From: Rosistilla carotiformis
GTDB taxonomy: Bacteria > Planctomycetota > Planctomycetia > Pirellulales > Pirellulaceae
Direction of reading: 5' to 3'
Assembly: GCF_007753095.1 (NCBI RefSeq)
Contig: NZ_CP036348.1
Coordinates: 2,914,001-2,978,000, forward strand
Length of the DNA stretch: 64,000 nt
The notes beneath the pieces were generated by a model. That model was given only the letters and a program-made list of their open reading frames with translations. It ran no database searches and had not been told where the DNA came from. Both the position numbers and the translations under genes were made by a program. Of the stretch, positions 27,349-36,092 are shown piece after piece (position 1 is the stretch's first letter; each line of letters begins with the position of its first letter).

Positions 27349-28696
27349 CAAAAGATGCTCCATTGAAAAAGGGTTGGAAATACTGTGCCTCGAGATCGTG
27401 CAAACAGACCTCTAGCCAGTTCAAGTGGACGGGGAACGAAAAGTCGATGCAGGCCGGTAAAGAGCTTGAAGGCATGCACCTGGAATCCAAGCGAAGTCTT
27501 TATGCTTGTAATTCCTTGCGGGAATCTCTTTACATCGAGATTGTTTGCATTTCAGCGAGCCAAAAAGCTAATGAGAGCGAAAAACATCGTCAAGGTAGGC
27601 CGACCGTGTCGGTATTGTCTGTTTCATTCTAACATTCAACTGCGATTCGGCTAACAAGTTTCGGTGAAATGAACAATTTTCCCTACCACCACAACGCAGG
27701 TGGATGCCAGTTGTACCGATACAATTTTATAAAATCTTCGACAATCGAATCGCCCAGGAATTTTCCACGGTGATTTGTTTCGCGACGGATGGCACGACCT
27801 CCGGTGCGTTCATTGGGAAACAACGGCTGGTAGCTTGCCCAACACTCTTCACTGCCTGTTCAACCAGAGTTGCAATCGGCGGCAGGCGAGAACCTTTGGT
27901 GATATTCCGTACGCCTTAGGCAGCCATTGAACGGACAGTTAGTATTTTCTTGGATCTGTATTTTTAGGGAAATTGGGGAACGTCCGGTCGCTCTAGGTAT
28001 CGATCTCTACTTCGACTTGTTTCCTCTAAAACGCGAATCGACTAGAGAAACTCCATTTCGTGGCCATCGGTGCATTTGGGCTGCGTGTTAGAAAGTCCCT
28101 GTAATCGTCTGTTAGTGGTAGGTTATGCCCTTCTTCTGTGTCTTTTGGACTTCTCGCTACGAAGTGTTCTTCTTTCGATAGGGAACCCTCCTTCCAATCG
28201 GTCGTTGGTGAAAATGGAGGTGCCGAAGTGTTTTTGAGGTGATGCTCCAAGGGAAGCTTTCGGGATCGGGTGGTGCGAGGGAACGGTTGCTGGCGAGGAT
28301 GCTGCCCAAGCTGCCGATGTAGAGGGGATTACCCCTTCCTAAATTCCAGGCCGTGAGCCGTCGTGGGGCTGGGACGCTTGCACGGAATGTCGTGTGATTG
28401 CGAGCGCTGTTGTCATTGGAGCCACACGCAACTCAGGGGGCTTCGCAAGGCTCGTCTGTCTCTTCAAAGCGATGTTTCCAGCGATTCATGGTCAGCGGCG
28501 ACTCCTCGAGCAGCGGCGACAAGTGTGAATTAGCGGGTTTGCCGGTTCCGAAGCATCGCCGTGCGCTGGGCGGAACCGTTTGCCGGTGTGTCCCGGCCGC
28601 CACGGCGCGATACAATCGGAGGATTCAGGGGAGCGGCTGATCCGCCTGTTTTGCAGAAATCAACGGACGATAAGAATCCATCTAGGAATATCCGAC
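27349..28696. other. Long intergenic region without a convincing gene
   Basis: About 1.35 kb, less GC-rich than the surroundings, especially 27.48-28.25 kb. Short open frames (for example on the minus strand 28026-28250, 74 codons) lack ribosome sites and resemble no family I know. A stem CGGTTCCG / CGGAACCG spans about 28548-28589. The right end includes the ribosome site (AGGAA) for the VWA gene. Confidence 0.5.
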
Positions 28697-31600
28697 ATGT
28701 TTGGCCTTCGGCTTGGCTTTGAGCATCCCGGCTACTTGGCCCTGCTGGTATTGATCCCCGTCCTTTGGATCGCCAGCTATCGCGGGTTGGCGTTGCTGGG
28801 GCCGATTCGGCGATCCTTTGCGTTGCTGTTGCGCACGCTAGTTGCCGCGGCGATCGTCTTGGCGCTGGCCGGAGTTCAGTTTGTCTGGACCGACGACCGG
28901 ATGACGGTCATGTATCTGTTGGATCAAAGCGAGAGCATCCCGGCGGCCAAACGGGATGCAATGCTGCAATACGTGATCCGCAACGTCGCCGCCCAACGCA
29001 ACACGGCGCGCGCCGACCGGGCCGGAATCATCGTCTTTGGCAAAGAGGCGGCCGTCGAGATCCCCCCCTTTGACGATGACATTCCCGATCTCCGGCGCCT
29101 GGAAAGTTACCTCGGCCGCAAGGATGCGACCAATCTCGAGGCGGCGCTCAAGTTGGCTCAGGCGGCGATGCCCGACGACACCTCGCGGCGGATCGTCGTC
29201 GTGACCGATGGGAATGAAAACCTTGGCGACGCGAGTCAGTTGGCGACGCGAATCGCCAGAGCGGGCATCGGGATCGATGTCGTTCCGGTCCAGTTGGATG
29301 CGACGTCGGAAGTGCTGGTCGAAAAGATCGATCTCCCCCCCGATATCCGCCGCGGCCAACCGTTTGAAGCGCGCGTGGTGATCAACAACTATTCTCCCAG
29401 TGGCGAATCGAAGAAACCGATCCCGGGGCGGTTGGAGGTGACTCGCAAACTGGGCAGCGACGAACAGGTGCTGCTGAACGAAGCGATCACGCTGGACCCC
29501 GACAAACCGACGGTCTTTCCGCTGCGCCACACGATCGACCAACCCGCTCCCTACACCTATAAAGCCCGCTTTGTTCCGGACGATCCGGCTAGCGATGCGG
29601 TCAGCCAGAATAACGAGGCATCGGCTTACACGTATGTCCGCGGCAAGGGACGCGTGTTGTTGATCGAAGATTGGGCCAAGCCGGACGAATATCGCGAGAT
29701 GATCGAGACGCTGCGTAAAGCGGACATCGAGATCGTTGTCATGCCCAGCAACAATCTGTTCACGTCGATGGCTGAACTGCAGGCCTACGACGCAGTGATC
29801 ATGGCGGGCGTGCCGCGGACCAGTGGCGAGGATGCCGATTCGATCAGCGGATTCGACGACGATCATATCGAGATGCTCGTCCGCAACACCCAACAGCTCG
29901 GATGCGGTCTTCTGATGCTCGGCGGTCCCGATGCGTTTGGCGCTGGCGGTTGGGCGGGAACGAAACTTGAAGAAGCGATGCCGGTCGATTTTCAGATCCG
30001 CAACACCAAGGTGCAGGCGATCGGCGCGTTGGCAATGATCATGCACGCCTCGGAGATGGCTCAAGGGAATCACTGGCAGAAGGTGGTCGCACGCAGCGCG
30101 ATCGAAGCGCTTGGCCCCGCCGATTATTGCGGCATCATCCACTGGGCCGCCGGCGGCGACCAATGGTTGTGGGGCGGGCGAACGGGGCTGTTGCCAGTCG
30201 GCAGCGGGAATCGCAAATCGATGCTGGCAGCGGTCAGCCGGATGACGCCGGGCGATATGCCCCAGTTCGATCCCGCGATGCAGATGACGCTGGCTGCACT
30301 GAACGCGAACCAAGCCTCATTGAAACACTGCATCATCATCAGCGATGGCGATCCCAGCCCAGCGGCCGGCGGAACAATCCGCGGATTCGCCAACGCGGGA
30401 ATCAAGATCAGCACCGTCGCGGTCGCATCGCACGGAACGATCGGCAGCAATCGTTTGCGCGACATCGCCAAAGATACCGGCGGCAAATATTACGAAGCCA
30501 AAAGCCCCAAAGCGCTTCCCAAAATCTATCAACGCGAAGCCCGTCGCGTCTCGCGTCCGTTGGTCTACGAACCGCCTGGCGGCGCCACGCCGCAGATCTC
30601 CCTGCGGCATCCGGTCCTCGAAGGGATCGACGCCCCCTTGCCACCGATCTCCGGATTTGTGCTGACCGAAGTCAAACAGAGTCCGTTGGCTCAGGTCTTG
30701 ATCCGTTCGCCGATGCCCGAACAGCCCGACAACCAAACGATTCTCGCCGCTTGGACCTACGGACTGGGCCGCGCTGCGGTGATGACAACCGACACCGGAA
30801 AGCGTTGGGCAACCGATTGGCCGCAGTGGGATGGATACGACAAGTTTTACAGCCAGTTGGTCCGTTGGATCATGCGGCCCAGCGGCGACACGGGCAAGTT
30901 TACGATGGCAACCAAAGTCGAAGATGGCCGCGTTCGCGTGGTCGTCGAAGCGCTCGACAAAGAGGACGACTTCCTTAACTTTCTCGATATGAACGCCTCG
31001 GCGATCGGACCCGATCTCAGCCCGCTGCCGCTGCAGATGCGGCAGGTCGCGCCGGGGCGCTACGTCGGCGAATTTGCGGCGGATGAATCGGGCAGCTACT
31101 TCTTAAACGTCGTGCCCGCCGCCGGCGAAGCGCCGCTGTCGCAAGGCGTGACGGTTCCCTACAGCAACGAATTCCGCGTTCGCACAGTCAACGAAGCGTT
31201 GCTGCAGGCGCTCGCCGATACCGAGCCGAGCGGAGGCGAAGCGGGCCAGTTGACCGAGCCGTTGGAAAAGTCGAGCATCGGGGCGCTGACCGATCACGCC
31301 ACCTTCCGCGGCGGACTGGCCCATGCCCGCAGCATCCGCGACGTCTGGCCGCTGTTTGTTTTGGCCGGGTGCTGCATCTTCTTGGGGGATGTCTTCATCC
31401 GCCGCGTAGCGATCGATTTCAGTTGGATCGGCCGCTTGCTGGCCTCCCGTCGCGGACACCCCAGCGACGCCGAGAACTCACAGACCGAGAGGATGGCAGC
31501 GCTGCGCAGCCGCAAGCTGGAGATCAACGAGGAACTCGATCGCCGCCGCTCGGCAACGCGGTTCGAACCGCAAGGCGATCCGACGCCGGGCAGCTCGACA

Positions 31601-31741
31601 TCCGCTGCCGCGCCGACGTCGACAAATCGACCACCGACGGGAACTCCAGCCAGTCTAGAGCCACAAAAAGAAGAGAAGAGCTACACCGAACGGTTGCTGG
31701 AAGCGAAGCGGGCGGCGCGGCGAAAGTCGGACGAATCTTAG
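28697..31741 (+). CDS. Large membrane VWA-domain protein (BatA-like) with glutamine-amidotransferase-like region
   Basis: 1014 residues from the ATG at 28697, preceded by AGGAA. Two N-terminal membrane spans (about 12-28 and 41-62) are followed by a VWA domain with a complete MIDAS start D76-Q-S78-E-S80 and VVTDGNENLG. Residues about 335-480 (VLLIEDWAKPDEYREMIETL, YDAVIMAGVPRTSGEDADSI, GLLMLGGPDAFGAGGW) resemble the class I glutamine-amidotransferase-like fold found in this planctomycete family, without an obvious catalytic triad. A second VWA-like part (HCIIISDGDPSPAAGGTI) follows. Near residue 895 is a third span (VWPLFVLAGCCIFLGDVFI); the cytoplasmic tail is charged and probably disordered. 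BatA relatives occur with MoxR ATPases, but none is seen here. Confidence 0.85.
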   Translation: MFGLRLGFEHPGYLALLVLIPVLWIASYRGLALLGPIRRSFALLLRTLVAAAIVLALAGVQFVWTDDRMTVMYLLDQSESIPAAKRDAMLQYVIRNVAAQRNTARADRAGIIVFGKEAAVEIPPFDDDIPDLRRLESYLGRKDATNLEAALKLAQAAMPDDTSRRIVVVTDGNENLGDASQLATRIARAGIGIDVVPVQLDATSEVLVEKIDLPPDIRRGQPFEARVVINNYSPSGESKKPIPGRLEVTRKLGSDEQVLLNEAITLDPDKPTVFPLRHTIDQPAPYTYKARFVPDDPASDAVSQNNEASAYTYVRGKGRVLLIEDWAKPDEYREMIETLRKADIEIVVMPSNNLFTSMAELQAYDAVIMAGVPRTSGEDADSISGFDDDHIEMLVRNTQQLGCGLLMLGGPDAFGAGGWAGTKLEEAMPVDFQIRNTKVQAIGALAMIMHASEMAQGNHWQKVVARSAIEALGPADYCGIIHWAAGGDQWLWGGRTGLLPVGSGNRKSMLAAVSRMTPGDMPQFDPAMQMTLAALNANQASLKHCIIISDGDPSPAAGGTIRGFANAGIKISTVAVASHGTIGSNRLRDIAKDTGGKYYEAKSPKALPKIYQREARRVSRPLVYEPPGGATPQISLRHPVLEGIDAPLPPISGFVLTEVKQSPLAQVLIRSPMPEQPDNQTILAAWTYGLGRAAVMTTDTGKRWATDWPQWDGYDKFYSQLVRWIMRPSGDTGKFTMATKVEDGRVRVVVEALDKEDDFLNFLDMNASAIGPDLSPLPLQMRQVAPGRYVGEFAADESGSYFLNVVPAAGEAPLSQGVTVPYSNEFRVRTVNEALLQALADTEPSGGEAGQLTEPLEKSSIGALTDHATFRGGLAHARSIRDVWPLFVLAGCCIFLGDVFIRRVAIDFSWIGRLLASRRGHPSDAENSQTERMAALRSRKLEINEELDRRRSATRFEPQGDPTPGSSTSAAAPTSTNRPPTGTPASLEPQKEEKSYTERLLEAKRAARRKSDES

Positions 31742-31883
31742 CCGAGACATGCCGCCTGATATCGAAGCAGCGAGCGACGCCGGAAACGTGTTGCTGGGCA
31801 AGTCCGAGTTGCGATTTGAAGTATCCACCGGTGGGCGTTAACGCGGCGTTGTCCAACGAACCAAGACACTTGCGCCCACCCCC

Positions 31884-32388
31884 GTGTGCCACTGGCTCCG
31901 CCAGTGTAGTCGAGTGAAGCACGGGCCGAGCCCGTGGCACCCAGAACACCAACGTGTGCTCTCCTCCGTGTGCCACTAGCTCTGCCAGTGCAGTCGAGTG
32001 AAGCACGGGCCGAGCCCGCGGCACCCTGAACACCAACGTGTGCTCGGCCTTCGTGTGCCACTGGCTCTGCCAGTGCACAGCCGAGTGAAGCACGGTCAGA
32101 GCCCGTGGCACTCCGAACTTCAACGTGTGCTCGACCTTGGTGTGCCACTGGCTCTGCCAGTTCAGCCGAACGAAGCACGGGCAGAGCCCGTGGCACCCTG
32201 GACTCCAACACGTGCTCGACCTTCGTGTGCCACTGGCTCTGCCAGTGCAGTCGAGTGAAGCACGGGCCGAGCCCGTGGCACCCCGAATTCCAGCATGTGC
32301 TCTCCTCCGTGTGCCACTGGCTCCGCCAGTGCAGCCGAGTGAAACAGGGGCAGAGCCCGTGGCACCCTGAACTCCAACCCGTGCCACC
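31884..32388. repeat. Six-unit tandem repeat, about 85 bp, each a predicted three-way junction
   Basis: Units begin at 31884, 31968, 32053, 32140, 32225 and 32309 (spacing 84-87). Each unit has two inner hairpins, CACTGGC-TCT-GCCAGTG and CACGGGC-CGA-GCCCGTG, closed by outer arms GTGCCAC / GTGGCAC. Substitutions such as TCT/TCC and CGA/AGA fall mainly in the loops. It lies between the VWA gene and the alpha/beta hydrolase. The remaining spacer (31742-31883 and 32389-32461) shows nothing else. Confidence 0.92.
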
Positions 32389-32461
32389 GATTTTGTGGCA
32401 TCAGCCGACGGCGGGTGTTTACAATACACCGCTTTCCCAACCTCGATGGAGCCAACTTGCG

Positions 32462-33187
32462 ATGCGTCTTCTTGCCTGTCTATTGATCGTTTGCAGCGGT
32501 GCAGTCTGTCTTTTGGTTCCCACGGCCGCCGACGCTGCGGATCAAACTGCCGTCCATCTGGAAGCCAAGGTGGAAGTGGAGATGGATTATCTGTTGTACC
32601 TGCCGAAGGACTACGACCAGCAGAAAGCGTGGCCGCTGGTGCTGTTCCTTCACGGAGCGGGTGAGCGTGGCAATGATTTGAACCTTGTCAAAATGCACGG
32701 CCCGCCTCGGTTGATCGAAGAGGGGAAGGAGTTTCCGTTTATCGTCGTCTCGCCTCAATGTCCCAAAGGTCGCTGGTGGCGAGAGTTTGAATTGACGGCG
32801 TTGTTGGACGATGTGATTGCGACGCACAACGTCGATCAGGACCGCGTCTATGTGACCGGATTGAGCATGGGGGGCTTTGGCAGTTGGGGCTTGGCGGCGT
32901 TCAGTCCCGATCGTTTCGCCGCGATCGCACCGATCTGCGGCGGCGGTGAACCTCGTTCGACAAGGAACTTCAAACACGTTCCGGTCTGGGCGTTCCACGG
33001 TGCCAAAGACACAGCGGTTCCGTTGGAGCGAACGCAGGCGATGATCGACGCTTTGAAGCGGCAAGGGGCGGAGCCGAAGCTGACGATCTATCCCGAAGCT
33101 GGCCACGATTCGTGGACCGAAACCTACAACAACCCCGCGTTCTATGAGTGGTTGTTGGCACAAAAACGCGTTGCCAAAGAGGACTGA
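32462..33187 (+). CDS. Secreted alpha/beta hydrolase (carboxylesterase/phospholipase type)
   Basis: 241 residues from the ATG at 32462 with a signal peptide (MRLLACLLIVCSGAVCLLVP, cleavage near ADA-AD). The frame is open upstream through the repeats but that is not coding. The fold signatures are complete: oxyanion strand LVLFLHGAGERGND, nucleophile S135 in VTGLSMGGFG, D183 in FHGAKDTAVP and H215 in PEAGHDSW. It resembles the planctomycete 'prolyl oligopeptidase/phospholipase' esterases, with a periplasmic or extracellular site of action. Substrate unknown. Convergent with the cupin gene; both stop codons lie in a shared stem. Confidence 0.92.
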   Translation: MRLLACLLIVCSGAVCLLVPTAADAADQTAVHLEAKVEVEMDYLLYLPKDYDQQKAWPLVLFLHGAGERGNDLNLVKMHGPPRLIEEGKEFPFIVVSPQCPKGRWWREFELTALLDDVIATHNVDQDRVYVTGLSMGGFGSWGLAAFSPDRFAAIAPICGGGEPRSTRNFKHVPVWAFHGAKDTAVPLERTQAMIDALKRQGAEPKLTIYPEAGHDSWTETYNNPAFYEWLLAQKRVAKED

Positions 33188-33236
33188 TAGAAACAAAGGT
33201 TTGCCCCGCCGCGGCTGGCCCGCGGCGATTCAGTCC
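33181..33236. terminator. Bidirectional hairpin containing both stop codons
   Basis: Outer stem GGACTGA (33181-33187) pairs with TCAGTCC (33230-33236). Inner stem GCCGCGG / CCGCGGC (33208-33214 and 33220-33226) has loop CTGGC. The hydrolase TGA and the cupin TGA are both inside the outer stem. Confidence 0.55.
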
Positions 33237-33574
33237 TGATAAAAGACCGCCAGCCAAACGGTCGGCTCGGTCGCCGAAGTCGATTCGACGCGGTGGCGGC
33301 GATGCGCGGCAATGTCGACGTGATCACCGGGGATCAGATCGATCGATTCCGGCGGATCGGCAAACTGCAGCGTCGCAGCCCCTTGCAGCAGCAGCACCCA
33401 CTCGCGCTCGTGCTGGTCGTACCAGAAATCGTCTGGACTGCGATGCCCCGTCGAAACGATCCGCTCCACGCGGAGACCGCTACCCGACGCGAGGATCTCG
33501 GTCAATTCCTCGGGGACGTTTTGGGGAAGGTTGGCCAGCAGATTGCCTGGCCGCGCGGCTGCCTCTTCACTCAT
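33230..33574 (-). CDS. Small cupin-domain protein
   Basis: 114 residues with a single cupin barrel. The first motif is FWYDQHEREWVLLLQGAATLQF and the second is LIPGDHVDIAAHRRHRVEST; His and Glu at the metal positions are present (H in DQHEREW, E, and H in AAHRRHRV). Such small cupins bind a metal and may act as isomerases, dioxygenases or sensors; no specific reaction can be named. It is the last gene of a four-gene minus-strand operon; its ATG overlaps the acetyltransferase gene by eight bases and has a GGGGG ribosome site inside it. Confidence 0.85.
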   Translation of the reverse strand: MSEEAAARPGNLLANLPQNVPEELTEILASGSGLRVERIVSTGHRSPDDFWYDQHEREWVLLLQGAATLQFADPPESIDLIPGDHVDIAAHRRHRVESTSATEPTVWLAVFYQD

Positions 33575-34139
33575 CGGAATCCCCCGCGATGTTCTCGCGG
33601 ATCACGCGACAGGGATTCCCCGCCGCGAGCACTCCCTCGGGAATGTCTTTTGTGACGACGCTCCCTGCACCGATCACGGTCCGGGATCCGATCGTCACGC
33701 CCGGCAGGATGATTGCGCCGCCCCCGACCCAGACATCCGACCCGATCGAGACCGGTTTGCCGAACTCCTGCGTCCGCCGCAGCTTGGCTTCCAAAGGATG
33801 CGATGCAGTGTAGATCTGCACGCCCGGACCGAAGAAGGTGAAGTCGCCGATCTCGACAGCGCAGACGTCCAGAACGACGCAGTTGAAATTGAAATAGACG
33901 CGTTGCCCCAGCCGGATGTTGCTGCCGTAGTCGCAATAGAACGGCGGCTGGATCCAGACCGAATCACCGCCGCTGCCCAACAGTTCGGTCAGCAGGCGGC
34001 GTCGCAGATCCTGGTCCCGCTCGCGCGAAGCGTTCAAGTCGTGGCAGAGGTCGCGAGCACGCTCGCGGTCGGCGACCAATTCCGGATCCAACGCGTCGTA
34101 CAACGCGCCGGCAAGCATCTTCTCTCGTTCGCTTTGCAA
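33567..34139 (-). CDS. Maltose/galactoside O-acetyltransferase-like hexapeptide protein
   Basis: 190 residues from a TTG at 34139 (QSEREKMLAGALYDALDPEL), chosen because Maa/LacA proteins begin at this point and AGG lies nine bases upstream; a GTG at 34175 would overlap the previous gene by 19 bases. The left-handed beta-helix repeats are clear (IGDFTFFGPGVQIYT, SDVWVGGGAIILPGVTIG, GSVVTKDIPEGVLAAGNPCR) and the catalytic histidine lies in TASHPLEA. It would transfer an acetyl group from acetyl-CoA to a sugar hydroxyl. Third gene of the operon starting at 35892. Confidence 0.9.
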   Translation of the reverse strand: MQSEREKMLAGALYDALDPELVADRERARDLCHDLNASRERDQDLRRRLLTELLGSGGDSVWIQPPFYCDYGSNIRLGQRVYFNFNCVVLDVCAVEIGDFTFFGPGVQIYTASHPLEAKLRRTQEFGKPVSIGSDVWVGGGAIILPGVTIGSRTVIGAGSVVTKDIPEGVLAAGNPCRVIRENIAGDSDE

Positions 34140-34156
34140 TGCGGTAAACCTTATCG

Positions 34157-35056
34157 TTAGGCTTGCGGCTCCCACAGATAGCTGTTCTGTTTGCGGAAGC
34201 CGGTGATTTTCAGCGTGCTGTCGGGCTGGACGTCCAGCAGCGTGTAGGCGTTGGTCGCCTGCTGGCCCCCTTCGACCATCGCCACCAGTGTACAGTAATG
34301 GATGCCGCGGATTTCCTTCAGCTCGTTCCGGTGGCTGTGCCCTTGGAAGACCGCCAACACCTTGCCCGATTCTTCGAACAACTTGCGCACCGCAGCATTG
34401 TTTTTCACGCCATGGTGGTTGCTAACGTCCAATCGCTGGTGCGCGAAGACGATCGTCGGCTTGTCGTTCGACTTCAGATCCGCGGCCAACCACTCGAGCT
34501 CCGCCGGTGGGATGTTGGCATCGGTCCACGTGAAGTTCTTGCGTTGATACGGCTGGCCGTCGCTGCGGAAACAGGAATCTAGCACGATGAAGTGGAAACC
34601 GCCGCGATCGAACGAGTAATACGATTTCGGCTGCTCCACCGCCCCGAGAAACTCTTCCTTCTTGAGCGTATCGACGCAGTGGTTCCCCAGCACGTAGTGG
34701 CGGTCTTTGCAGATCGCCGAAAAGGGACGGTTGATCGTCTGCAGGTAGCGGCTTTCGGTTTCAACGCTATCAGCGGCGTCGATCAGATCGCCCAGTTCGA
34801 CCAGCATCTGCGGCTGCTCTTGCTCAAATTGCTTCGCCGCTTCGTCCAGCTTGCCCAAGGTCTTGCGATAGTGTCGCGATCCGCCCGGCGGTTTGTCGGC
34901 GTAGTGCAGATCGGTTACCAACGCGACGCGCACGCCGGCGGGTTTGTCGGCGGCTAACAGCGTGGCCGGTGCGGCGGCGGCAGCTGAAAGGATCAGCGTT
35001 CCATTTTTCATGAACGCGCGGCGTTCGCCCAGTTTACTTTTTTGTTGTTGGTTCAT
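34157..35056 (-). CDS. Exported metallophosphoesterase
   Basis: 299 residues from the ATG at 35056. A short N-terminus with KLGERRAFMKNGTLILSAAA is Tat-like and followed by Ala residues to about 37. The calcineurin-like motifs are present: D49-L-H51 (TDLHYAD), D90 (ELGDLID), GNH at 124-126 (VLGNHCVD), and GHSH near the C-terminus (FQGHSHRNE). It should hydrolyse phosphomonoesters or diesters with a dinuclear metal centre outside the cytoplasm. It is 17 bases after the preceding gene of the operon. Confidence 0.9.
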   Translation of the reverse strand: MNQQQKSKLGERRAFMKNGTLILSAAAAAPATLLAADKPAGVRVALVTDLHYADKPPGGSRHYRKTLGKLDEAAKQFEQEQPQMLVELGDLIDAADSVETESRYLQTINRPFSAICKDRHYVLGNHCVDTLKKEEFLGAVEQPKSYYSFDRGGFHFIVLDSCFRSDGQPYQRKNFTWTDANIPPAELEWLAADLKSNDKPTIVFAHQRLDVSNHHGVKNNAAVRKLFEESGKVLAVFQGHSHRNELKEIRGIHYCTLVAMVEGGQQATNAYTLLDVQPDSTLKITGFRKQNSYLWEPQA

Positions 35057-35073
35057 CGGATGGAGCCCATTGT

Positions 35074-35892
35074 TTATTTGGTTTGGAGCAGTTTCAGTCC
35101 GTTCGCCGCGTCGGGGACCGCGCGAGTCACGCGTCCGGTGCATCCGGTCCCTTTGCTGCAACGACCGCTGCCGACCAGCAGTTCACCGCCGGGGAGTTTT
35201 TCGATGCCCAAAGAGCAATTGAATTTGTAGCGTCCGATCATCTTGAAGTTAGCGTCGGTGACCAACGTTTCGGCAGGGCTGCCGTAGCAACCGAACCACC
35301 AGCGGTCGTGAGCGAATGCGGCCGATTGGATGCCCAAAAACGTTTGCCCGCTCGAGACGACGTGCTTTTTGACGAAGGTGAAATCGGCGTCGTATTGGTA
35401 GACGTAGTTTTCTTCGAGGTCGGCTGGCAGACCGCTGACGACGTAAAAGTTGCCGTCGCGAACGCCAACTCCGCCGGCACCGTGGAAGACCTCTTGAGTC
35501 TCGTGGCGGGCGATTTCTTTCAGGTCCGAAGCATCGTAGACGTAGACCCAAGAATCGGCATTCCCCTTGGGATCATTAAAGCGTCCCAAGTTGACGGCGA
35601 CATAGATCTTGCCTTGGTCGACACACAGGTCGCCATGGTGGTTGGCGACCGGGATTTTGGCCGTCACTTTGCCGTCGAGGTCGGTTTTGACAAGCGTCGT
35701 CGTAAAGCTCCAGTAGATCGCATCGCCATCGGTGCAGACGCCTTGCAGGTGGTGAGGGTAGGTCCCTTCGCAATCGACTTGAATGGGAAATGTGGAGGCA
35801 GGTTTTGCGGCAGGTGTGGTGTCAGCAGCTGACAGGCCGGGAGCGACCACGGCCGCGAGGATCATCAGGAAAGCGATTGGGGCAAGTTTCAT
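35074..35892 (-). CDS. Secreted protein of beta-propeller type, unknown function
   Basis: 272 residues from the ATG at 35892 (MKLAPIAFLMILAAVVAPGL, signal peptide); an upstream ATG at 35937 adds 15 polar residues and is less likely. The body alternates short beta segments (DAIYWSFTTTLVKTDLDGKV, GKIYVAVNLGRFND, GNFYVVSGLPADLE, DRWWFGCYGSPAETLV), suggesting a small propeller like those of SMP-30 or quinoprotein relatives. No catalytic motif is recognised. It starts the four-gene operon with the metallophosphoesterase, acetyltransferase and cupin genes. Confidence 0.8.
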   Translation of the reverse strand: MKLAPIAFLMILAAVVAPGLSAADTTPAAKPASTFPIQVDCEGTYPHHLQGVCTDGDAIYWSFTTTLVKTDLDGKVTAKIPVANHHGDLCVDQGKIYVAVNLGRFNDPKGNADSWVYVYDASDLKEIARHETQEVFHGAGGVGVRDGNFYVVSGLPADLEENYVYQYDADFTFVKKHVVSSGQTFLGIQSAAFAHDRWWFGCYGSPAETLVTDANFKMIGRYKFNCSLGIEKLPGGELLVGSGRCSKGTGCTGRVTRAVPDAANGLKLLQTK

Positions 35893-36056
35893 CCGTCGAC
35901 TCTTTCGATAGGGTGGGGAATTCGAGGGGTGGTTCATTGGTGATTTCAGAGGCCAATTCTACCAGTTCCCGATGTCCGCGCGAGCGGATCGTCGACGAGG
36001 TCGGAGTCTGACTCGAGTTTGCCCGTTGTCCTCCCCAAACGTGCAGCTCTTTTCGC

Positions 36057-36092
36057 TTGACTTGCAAATGGTTGTCGCGTAAAGTATTGCCA
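36057..36092 (+). promoter_or_regulatory. Promoter of the MarR gene, predicted leaderless
   Basis: TTGACT (36057-36062), a 17-base spacer, and TAAAGT (36080-36085). The ATG begins at 36092, seven bases past the -10 hexamer, where transcription would start. No ribosome site precedes the ATG. No perfect palindrome was found in the spacer. Confidence 0.55.

Noticed and set aside
28026-28250. 74-codon minus-strand open frame in the gene-poor gap
   Set aside because: No ribosome site, no signal or domain, and polar low-complexity composition.
32105-32461. N-terminal extension of the alpha/beta hydrolase
   Set aside because: The extension translates the 85-bp repeats; a clean signal peptide begins at 32462.
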